A stretch of 5,459 nt of DNA from Ferrimicrobium sp. (GTDB lineage: Bacteria; Actinomycetota; Acidimicrobiia; Acidimicrobiales; Acidimicrobiaceae). Location: positions 1 through 5,459 of the forward strand of contig DAHXNM010000286.1 of NCBI GenBank assembly GCA_027365375.1. The letters are read 5' to 3'. Shown one piece after another: positions 1 to 5,459 of this stretch; positions within the stretch are counted from its first letter, which is position 1, and each line of letters opens with the position of its first letter. The position numbers were made by a program, and so were the translations under genes. The notes beneath the pieces are model-generated. The model was not told the DNA's origin. It searched no databases and was given only the letters and a program-made list of their open reading frames with translations.

Positions 1-172
1 ATGGTCAAGTGTCGACGGGTCTTTCCTTTCCTAGTTTTCTGATCTTCCGTTTGAGTTGGGAACGAATCCCCTCGTGGTCTCTTGGAGAGCGTCACACTCC
101 AATCTGTGACATTTTTATAAATCAGCTCTGGGAGTCATTGGAGCAATATGGCCTCTGAACTGGGCTAATGAG
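1..172. other. Left flank with no supported gene
   Basis: No frame here gives a recognisable protein. On the plus strand, frame 1 stops at 40-42 and frame 2 at 32-34. Frame 3 is open from the edge to TGA at 156-158 (about 51 codons) but its translation resembles nothing I know and runs through the inverted repeat at 91-110. Any of these could be the tail of a gene starting outside the window, but nothing shows it. The stretch is locally A+T-richer around 110-122 (ATTTTTATAAAT). Confidence 0.5.
91..117 (+). terminator. Possible weak intrinsic terminator, plus strand
   Basis: The perfect 6-base inverted repeat GTCACA/TGTGAC (91-96 and 105-110, 8-base loop) is followed directly by ATTTTTA on the plus strand. 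The stem is short, with three G-C pairs, so this is a marginal call. If real it would end a plus-strand transcript entering from the left edge and converging on the gltBD-tRNA transcript. It has no T-run on the minus strand and so does not explain termination after the tRNA. Confidence 0.3.
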
Positions 173-245
173 CGCGCTCGGAGAGATTCGAACTCCCAAC
201 CCCCTGATCCGAAGTCAGGTGCTCTATCCGTTGAGCTACGAGCGC
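173..245 (-). tRNA. tRNA-Arg, anticodon UCG (reads CGA)
   Basis: The minus strand folds into a complete 73-base cloverleaf. The acceptor stem GCGCTCG/CGAGCGC is fully paired with a G discriminator. The D stem is GCTC/GAGC with an 8-base loop containing GG. The anticodon stem is CCTGA/TCAGG with loop CTTCGGA, giving anticodon TCG after the invariant T33. The variable loop is GGGTT. The T stem GGGAG/CTCTC (one G-T pair) carries the loop TTCGAAT. The CCA end is not encoded, since CTC follows the discriminator, so it must be added after transcription. The 5' end lies 5 bases beyond the gltD stop on the same strand with no terminator between, so it is probably co-transcribed with gltBD and released by RNase P. 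No convincing promoter of its own was found in the end of gltD, and no T-run terminator follows it inside the window. Confidence 0.96.
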
Positions 246-250
246 TTGAC

Positions 251-1714
251 CTACATGATAGCCAGCGCAGCGCTGTCATGTGCGATAGGACATCCAAGGT
301 CGCTTTTGCCCATCAGGTATGCATCAACATGATGAGCAACAGACCTACCTTCCGCGATTGCCCACACGATCAGCGATTGCCCACGACGCGCGTCACCTGC
401 GGCAAAAACTCCCTCTGTCGAGGTGCGAAAATGTTCATCAACACTAATCGTCCCTCGCTCAGAGATAGTCGGGCTCTGCTCCAGGTCGAACATCGACAGG
501 TCAGGTCCAACAAAGCCCATAGCCAACAAGACTAGGTCGGCTCGAATGCGCTCTTCAGAGTTAGCAACTCGCTGGAGCTTGCCATCCTTATCCAGCGCCA
601 CCTCGGCCATTACGAGTGCGACGACTTGACCTGACGAATCGAGTTCGAATCGAACAGTCTCCCGGGCAAACATTCGGTCGCCTCCCTCTTCATGGGCGGA
701 CGAGATACGAAACAGTGGTGGATACATTGGCCAAGGAGCGGCCTCAGGGCGAGTGTCCGCTGGTCGTGGCATGATCTCTAGCTGCAACACGTCAGTCGCT
801 CCTTGGCGGAGGACGGTACCCAAACAGTCAGCGCCGGTATCACCACCTCCAAGGATCACCACGCGCTTGTCAGTCGCTGTAACCGGTGGCGTAAACGATC
901 GATCATGGAGCGCACGAGTGGCATGAGGCAGAAAGTCCATTGCCGCGAGAATACCGCTGCCGTCACTACCTGGTAGCTCAAGGAGGCGAGGTCGGGTAGA
1001 ACCCAGTGCGAGGACTACTGCGTCGTAGTCAGCCTTGAGTTGGTCTAGTGTCAAGTCGATCCCGATGGTGGTGCTAGCACGGAACTCGATACCTTCCTCG
1101 GTCAGCTGTCCAAGTCGTCGATCAAGAATCGCCTTCTCCATCTTGAACTCCGGTATCCCATAACGCAGCAATCCACCCACACGGTCGGCTCGTTCGAAGA
1201 CAGTCACCGCATGTCCAGCACGTACAAGCTGTTGAGCAGCCGCCAGTCCTGCCGGCCCAGATCCTACGATCGCCACACTATGGCCCGTCTGATGCGTTGC
1301 CTTGATTGGTTGCACCCACTCATGAGCAAAAGCCACTTCGCTGATCGACTTTTCGATATATTCGATGGTAACCGCATCCCTATTCAGGGCAAGAACGCAG
1401 GCCGTTTCGCACGGTGCTGGACAGAGACGCCCGGTGAATTCGGGAAAATTATTGGTAGCGTGTAGCCGCTCAGTGGCGCTCGCCCATCGATCCCTACCGA
1501 CTAGTTCATTCCACTCAGGAATTAGGTTCCCCAGTGGGCATCCACTATGACAGAAGGGAATGCCACAATCCATACATCGTTGTGCCTGAACTACCTGCTC
1601 TGATAGGTTAGATGCTGCGTAGACCTCCTTCCAATCTCGCAAACGAACCTGCACCGGACGTCGCTCGGGATTCTGACGGGGGAACTTGAGAAAGCCTCTT
1701 GGATCTGCTGCCAT
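251..1714 (-). CDS. gltD: Glutamate synthase (NADPH) small subunit
   Basis: GltD is the beta subunit of GOGAT. It oxidises NADPH at FAD and passes electrons through iron-sulfur clusters to the FMN of GltB. The protein has 487 residues, near the usual 470-490, and ends at TAG (253-251). The N-terminal iron-sulfur domain has seven cysteines: C47, C50, C55 and C59 (CMDCGIPFCHSGCP), then C98, C102 and C106 (CPAPCETAC). Next come the FAD dinucleotide fold GSGPAG (151-156) with acidic E174 at the end of strand 2, the NADPH fold GGGDTGAD (289-296), and the C-terminal FAD motif GVFAAGDARRGQSLIVWAIA (435-454). I chose ATG at 1714 because MAADPRGFLKF matches the family N-terminus. A GTG at 1816 in the same frame would add 34 low-complexity residues lying entirely over the end of gltB. 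The gltB stop and gltD start overlap by one base, so the pair is very probably translationally coupled. The protein looks canonical and intact. Confidence 0.97.
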   Translation of the reverse strand: MAADPRGFLKFPRQNPERRPVQVRLRDWKEVYAASNLSEQVVQAQRCMDCGIPFCHSGCPLGNLIPEWNELVGRDRWASATERLHATNNFPEFTGRLCPAPCETACVLALNRDAVTIEYIEKSISEVAFAHEWVQPIKATHQTGHSVAIVGSGPAGLAAAQQLVRAGHAVTVFERADRVGGLLRYGIPEFKMEKAILDRRLGQLTEEGIEFRASTTIGIDLTLDQLKADYDAVVLALGSTRPRLLELPGSDGSGILAAMDFLPHATRALHDRSFTPPVTATDKRVVILGGGDTGADCLGTVLRQGATDVLQLEIMPRPADTRPEAAPWPMYPPLFRISSAHEEGGDRMFARETVRFELDSSGQVVALVMAEVALDKDGKLQRVANSEERIRADLVLLAMGFVGPDLSMFDLEQSPTISERGTISVDEHFRTSTEGVFAAGDARRGQSLIVWAIAEGRSVAHHVDAYLMGKSDLGCPIAHDSAALAIM

Positions 1715-4700
1715 TAGTACCCCCGATCTGAAGTTGTAATCGAGTAGCGAGCACCTTGACGGCGATGGGCTCGATCCTGGAGAACGACTCGCTTGAGGTC
1801 CTTCGGATAGATACACACAAAATTACGAATCCATCTACTCTGTGCTGCCAATACTGATGCCGCCCGTGCCGACCCGGTGTAGTTCACATGACGCTCGAGC
1901 AGCTCCTTTAGCAACGACTGTTGCTCCTCGTCGATTGGATCGAGGTCAACCATCTCTTGATTCACCCTCTCCCCTGCTCGCCCAGTTGGGTCCCAGATAA
2001 AGGCCAAACCTCCCGACATGCCAGCTGCAAAGTTGCGTCCGATAGATCCAAGAATCACCACCACTCCTCCCGTCATGTACTCGCATCCATGATCACCAAC
2101 ACCCTCGACGACCGCTGTTGCTCCTGAGTTTCGGACTGCGAAGCGCTCCCCTGCTCGCCCATGCACAAATAGCTCTCCCTTGGTCGCCCCATAGAGTGCG
2201 ACGTTTCCAATGACCACGGCCTTCTCCGCAGTGACTCCAACTGTCATCGGGGGTGCGACGATTAGGCGACCGCCTGAAAGGCCCTTGCCCACGTAGTCGT
2301 TCGCGTCGCCGCGAAGCTGCATAGTGACCCCAGGAGGAACAAAAGCACCAAAGCTTTGCCCTGCGGATCCATCAAAGGTCAATGAAACTGCGTCAGGTGG
2401 AAGAAAATCGGAGCCATAGCGTCGAGTGATGAGATCACCCAAGGTTGCGCCAACAGCACGATCGGTATTGCTGATCTTGTAGAGCAAACGAATAGGCGCC
2501 GGTTTATCAAGTCGGGGCTCGACCGCCTCGACTATCTGCGAATTAAGGCTGCTAGCGAGGATATCCTGGCGAGATCCGACTCGGTATCGACGCGGTGCAC
2601 CCTCTTTGGCATAGGTAAGCCGATCAAGGCCCAAGAGCTGCGCCGCTGGAAGATCTAACGGCTCTAGCAGATCCGCTCGCCCGATCGCCTCATCAAGCGA
2701 GCGCAGACCAAGCTTGGCGAGGTACTCGCGCACCTCCTGTGCGATGTACTCAAAGAAGGTTTCGACAAACTCGGGCTTGCCAGTGAACTTACTTCGCAAT
2801 TCAGGGTTCTGAGTGGCGATGCCAACTGGACAGGTATCGAGGTGGCAGACACGCATCATAATGCAGCCTGATACGACCAGAGGAGCAGTTGCGAACCCGT
2901 ACTCCTCAGCTCCTAGAAGAGCGGCCACCATGACATCTCGGCCCGTTTTGAGCTGGCCATCGACCTGTACCACCACTCTATCACGTAGACCATTAAGAAC
3001 GAGTGTCTGGACCGTCTCAGCCAAACCAAGCTCCCAAGGTCCACCTGCATGCTTCAGGGAATTGAGCGGCGCGGCTCCGGTTCCTCCATCTCCACCAGAG
3101 ACGAGTACGACATCGGCATGTGCTTTTACCACACCCGCAGCAACCGTTCCCACCCCTACCTCAGAGACGAGTTTGACATGGATCCGAGCCCGCGGATTGG
3201 CTGACTTAAGGTCGTATATTAGCTGAGCGAGATCCTCAATCGAATAGATATCGTGATGAGGCGGTGGCGAGATCAACCCGACTCCGGGGGTCGAGTTTCT
3301 CGTCTTGGCTATCCAGGGGTAGACCTTTTCACCGGGTAGCTGCCCGCCTTCACCAGGCTTAGCCCCCTGAGCCATCTTGATCTGGATGTCGTCCGCTGCA
3401 CTCAGGAAATCGATCGAGACACCGAAGCGTCCGGAGGCGATTTGACGGATCTTGGAACGTCGATCAGTACCATCTGGCGATGGGATCGACCGCTCCGGGT
3501 CCTCCCCTCCTTCACCGGTATTTGACCGAGCCCCCAGGCGGTTCATAGCTATTGCAAGCGTCTCATGAGCCTCCTGAGAGATCGATCCATAGGACATCGC
3601 CCCAGTAGAGAATCGACTGATAATCGACTCCGCTGACTCCACCTCGTCGACTGGGATCGGCTGCACACCCTCTGTGCGGAACTCGAGGAGCCCACGCAAG
3701 GTATTCGCTCTTCGGCCAAGGTCATCCACCAGTGCCGTGTATCGTCGGAAGACATCAAGACGGCGTTTACGAGTCGAATGTTGCAATAAAAAGACGGTCT
3801 CTGGATTGAACAGGTGGTATTCACCGTCACGACGCCACTGATACTGGCCGCCGGTGTCAAGACTTTGATGGACGAACTCCTCCGGATGTTGAGTGTAGGC
3901 TCGGTGATGATGAGCAGCTACTGCGTCAGCGATCTCGACAAGAGTGGCGCCTCCAATCGGCGAACGCGCCCCAGGGAAATACTCGTCAACCAGCTCACGG
4001 CTGAGTCCATAGATCTCAAAGACTTGCGCTCCGGTATAAGACCCGATCGTGGAGATCCCCATCTTCGACATCACCTTGATGATTCCCTTAGTTGCCGCCT
4101 TCACATAGTTGCGCACAGCTACGCGTGGCGACACGTCAGGTAGTACCCCTTCGCGAATGAGGTCGACGATAGAGTCAAAGGCCAGATAAGGGTTCACCGC
4201 AGCAGCCCCAAAGCTGATGAGGGCAGCGAAGTGATGGACCTCTCTGGCATCACCGCATTCAATCACCAGACCAGCTTGCGTACGAAGCTTCGTACGCACT
4301 AGGTGGTGATGGATTGCTGAAACCGCAAGCAGCGATGGTATTGGAGCATTTTCCCAGTCCGCATGGCGGTCAGAGAGAATGACAACTGCGAACCCGTCTC
4401 GGATAGCAGCCTCAGCGGACATCCTGATATCTGCTAGCGCCTTGCGTAGGCCTTCAGCACCCTCACCTACTGGATAGAGGATGTCTATAACCTTCGCATT
4501 AAGGTCCGGATACTCACCGTCTTCGTTGATGTACATTAGCTTCGCGAGCTCATCGTTGTCGATCACAGGATGAGGGAGACGGATTTGTCGTACTGACTTT
4601 GGTCCAGGCTCAAGGAGATTCGCCTCAGGACCAATAACTCCCTCGTAGGAGGTGACAAGCTCCTCTCGAATGGCATCCAGTGGTGGGTTGGTCACCTGTG

Positions 4701-5459
4701 CAAAACGCTGATAGAAGAAGTCAAATAGTGGTCTCGGAAGCCGAGAACGTGCTGCCAACGGCGTGTCCGACCCCATGGAACCTATGGGTTCCTGACCCTG
4801 AGTGGCCATCGGAGTGATGATCAGACGGGGGTCCTCTTCGGTATAGCCAAAAAGTTGCTGGCGTTGTACAACCGATCCATGTTGAGGCACCAACATGTAC
4901 CGTGGCGGCAACGTCCCCAAGGCAACCTGATGCTCCTTCAACCATTCACCCCAAGGTCGCATAGTCGCTAGCGACTCCTTGACCTCTGTATCATCAAGGA
5001 TCGCTCCTTTAACCGTATCGACAAGGAAAATCCTGCCCGGCTCAAGCCTTCCACGAGCAACCACCGAGGAGGGCGGGATGTCAATCACCCCAACCTCAGA
5101 GGCGAGTACGACGATTCCTTCATCGGTCACCCAATAACGTGCAGGGCGCAAGCCATTGCGATCAAGCACTCCGCCAACCATCTCACCATCGGTGAAGACT
5201 ACCGCCGCCGGACCATCCCAAGGCTCCATGAGTGAGGAGTGGAACCTATAGAAATCGCGCACGTCAGCCGGCATCGAGGAGTTTGCCTCCCATGCCTCGG
5301 GGATCATCATCATGATTGCATGAGGTAGCGATCGACCGTGGAGTGCTAGCATCTCGAAGACGCCGTCGAGCGATGCGGAGTCGGACTCGGCCGCGTCTAC
5401 CAAAGGAAAGGCGTCCGTGATGTCTCCTTCAACCAGAGGAGAGGCCAACAGCGACTCAC
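1714..5459 (-). CDS. gltB: Glutamate synthase (NADPH) large subunit, 5' end missing
   Basis: GltB is the alpha subunit of bacterial cytoplasmic GOGAT. It hydrolyses glutamine, channels the ammonia to an FMN site and makes glutamate from 2-oxoglutarate. The frame is open from the right edge to a TAA at 1716-1714, about 1,248 residues. The family is usually about 1,500, so roughly 270-290 N-terminal residues, including the catalytic Cys of the glutaminase domain, lie outside. TTG at 5448 is internal, because the frame continues upstream as ESLLASPL. In order: end of the class II glutaminase domain (SDSAS, GRSLPHAIMMMIPEAWE, DRNGLRPARYW); central domain (about 4830-3950); FMN synthase domain with GEGGED (3499-3516), KPGEGGQLPGE (3328-3360) and SGGDGGTGAAP (3067-3099); 3Fe-4S cysteines C-x5-C-x4-C in CIMMRVCHLDTCPVG (first Cys codon 2863-2865, last 2830-2832); and the Gly-rich GXGXG beta-helix (about 2496-1851). 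No frameshift or missing motif is seen. Adjacent gltD points to the NADPH type rather than the ferredoxin type. Confidence 0.97.
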   Translation of the reverse strand, partial: ESLLASPLVEGDITDAFPLVDAAESDSASLDGVFEMLALHGRSLPHAIMMMIPEAWEANSSMPADVRDFYRFHSSLMEPWDGPAAVVFTDGEMVGGVLDRNGLRPARYWVTDEGIVVLASEVGVIDIPPSSVVARGRLEPGRIFLVDTVKGAILDDTEVKESLATMRPWGEWLKEHQVALGTLPPRYMLVPQHGSVVQRQQLFGYTEEDPRLIITPMATQGQEPIGSMGSDTPLAARSRLPRPLFDFFYQRFAQVTNPPLDAIREELVTSYEGVIGPEANLLEPGPKSVRQIRLPHPVIDNDELAKLMYINEDGEYPDLNAKVIDILYPVGEGAEGLRKALADIRMSAEAAIRDGFAVVILSDRHADWENAPIPSLLAVSAIHHHLVRTKLRTQAGLVIECGDAREVHHFAALISFGAAAVNPYLAFDSIVDLIREGVLPDVSPRVAVRNYVKAATKGIIKVMSKMGISTIGSYTGAQVFEIYGLSRELVDEYFPGARSPIGGATLVEIADAVAAHHHRAYTQHPEEFVHQSLDTGGQYQWRRDGEYHLFNPETVFLLQHSTRKRRLDVFRRYTALVDDLGRRANTLRGLLEFRTEGVQPIPVDEVESAESIISRFSTGAMSYGSISQEAHETLAIAMNRLGARSNTGEGGEDPERSIPSPDGTDRRSKIRQIASGRFGVSIDFLSAADDIQIKMAQGAKPGEGGQLPGEKVYPWIAKTRNSTPGVGLISPPPHHDIYSIEDLAQLIYDLKSANPRARIHVKLVSEVGVGTVAAGVVKAHADVVLVSGGDGGTGAAPLNSLKHAGGPWELGLAETVQTLVLNGLRDRVVVQVDGQLKTGRDVMVAALLGAEEYGFATAPLVVSGCIMMRVCHLDTCPVGIATQNPELRSKFTGKPEFVETFFEYIAQEVREYLAKLGLRSLDEAIGRADLLEPLDLPAAQLLGLDRLTYAKEGAPRRYRVGSRQDILASSLNSQIVEAVEPRLDKPAPIRLLYKISNTDRAVGATLGDLITRRYGSDFLPPDAVSLTFDGSAGQSFGAFVPPGVTMQLRGDANDYVGKGLSGGRLIVAPPMTVGVTAEKAVVIGNVALYGATKGELFVHGRAGERFAVRNSGATAVVEGVGDHGCEYMTGGVVVILGSIGRNFAAGMSGGLAFIWDPTGRAGERVNQEMVDLDPIDEEQQSLLKELLERHVNYTGSARAASVLAAQSRWIRNFVCIYPKDLKRVVLQDRAHRRQGARYSITTSDRGY
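1720..1725 (-). promoter_or_regulatory. Weak ribosome binding site for gltD
   Basis: A CGGGGG run on the minus strand lies 5 bases before the gltD ATG at 1714, inside the last codons of gltB. It is a poor match to AGGAGG but is purine-rich and correctly spaced. Together with the TAATG stop/start overlap it supports the 1714 start. A weak site would suit re-initiation by ribosomes finishing gltB, but that is inference. Confidence 0.4.

Noticed and set aside
1..172. Integration (att) site or mobile element next to the tRNA 3' end
   Set aside because: No repeat of the tRNA 3' half, integrase frame or terminal inverted repeats can be seen in the 172 bases available.
263..275. Small palindrome CAGCGCAGCGCTG near the end of gltD
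   Set aside because: It allows only a 5-base stem with a 3-base loop, has no T-run after it on either strand, and lies within coding sequence, so it is not a credible terminator.
254..283. Possible promoter for the tRNA at the end of gltD (TATCAT on the minus strand at 260-255)
   Set aside because: The only -35-like hexamer (ATGACA, 279-274) is 13 bases away, too short, and the bases at the proper 17-base spacing do not resemble TTGACA.
115..297. A 60-codon minus-strand frame running through the tRNA
   Set aside because: It lies over the tRNA-Arg and the end of gltD. Its middle (SSTDRAPDFGSGGWEFESLR) is simply the tRNA read as codons, a well-known false protein.
354..384. 12-base direct repeat GCGATTGCCCAC at 354-365 and 373-384
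   Set aside because: Both copies lie inside the conserved GltD segment RRGQSLIVWAIAEG and are read in different frames. There are only two copies, so it looks like a coincidence of codon choice.
1715..1816. A 34-residue N-terminal extension of GltD from a GTG at 1816
   Set aside because: It overlaps the end of gltB by about 100 bases and has Ser/Pro-rich sequence unlike GltD. The ATG at 1714 gives the expected family N-terminus and length.
2813..3226. A 137-codon plus-strand frame opposite gltB
   Set aside because: It is antisense to the most conserved part of the GltB synthase domain (FMN and 3Fe-4S motifs), its translation is low-complexity Ser/Thr/Pro/Arg-rich, and it has no recognisable domain. 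The other plus-strand frames opposite gltB and gltD fail in the same way.

Overview
The window is a minus-strand segment of a bacterial chromosome carrying a nitrogen-assimilation operon and a tRNA. Read in the direction of transcription (high to low coordinates) it holds the 3' four-fifths of gltB (large subunit of glutamate synthase, cut off at the right edge), a complete gltD (small subunit) and a tRNA-Arg with a UCG anticodon. To the left of the tRNA are about 170 bases with no gene I can support.

The GltD N-terminus (MAADPRGFLKFPRQNPERRP, then a VRLRDWKEVY segment) resembles the form I know from actinobacterial GltD proteins. Base composition looks moderate, in the mid-50s % G+C by eye, which is low for most Actinobacteria. 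A medium-GC lineage such as the Acidimicrobiia (Ferrimicrobium-like) would fit, but this placement is inference and no diagnostic marker is present.

Layout: 5459-1714 is partial gltB, with the end of the glutaminase domain, the central domain, the FMN and 3Fe-4S synthase domain and the C-terminal GXGXG beta-helix. 1714-251 is gltD, whose start codon shares one base with the gltB stop codon (TAATG). 245-173 is tRNA-Arg(UCG), beginning only 5 bases after the gltD stop. 172-1 is non-coding as far as I can tell, with a small inverted repeat followed by a T-run on the plus strand that could be a weak terminator for something lying to the left.

The two proteins together form NADPH-dependent glutamate synthase (GOGAT). 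GltD takes electrons from NADPH through FAD and 4Fe-4S clusters. GltB releases ammonia from glutamine and adds it to 2-oxoglutarate, giving two glutamates. The operon promoter and the start of gltB lie beyond the right edge.

I found no sign of a novel system. Both enzymes look canonical and intact where visible. The most noteworthy feature is the tight gltD-tRNA junction, which suggests that the tRNA is cut out of the gltBD transcript.
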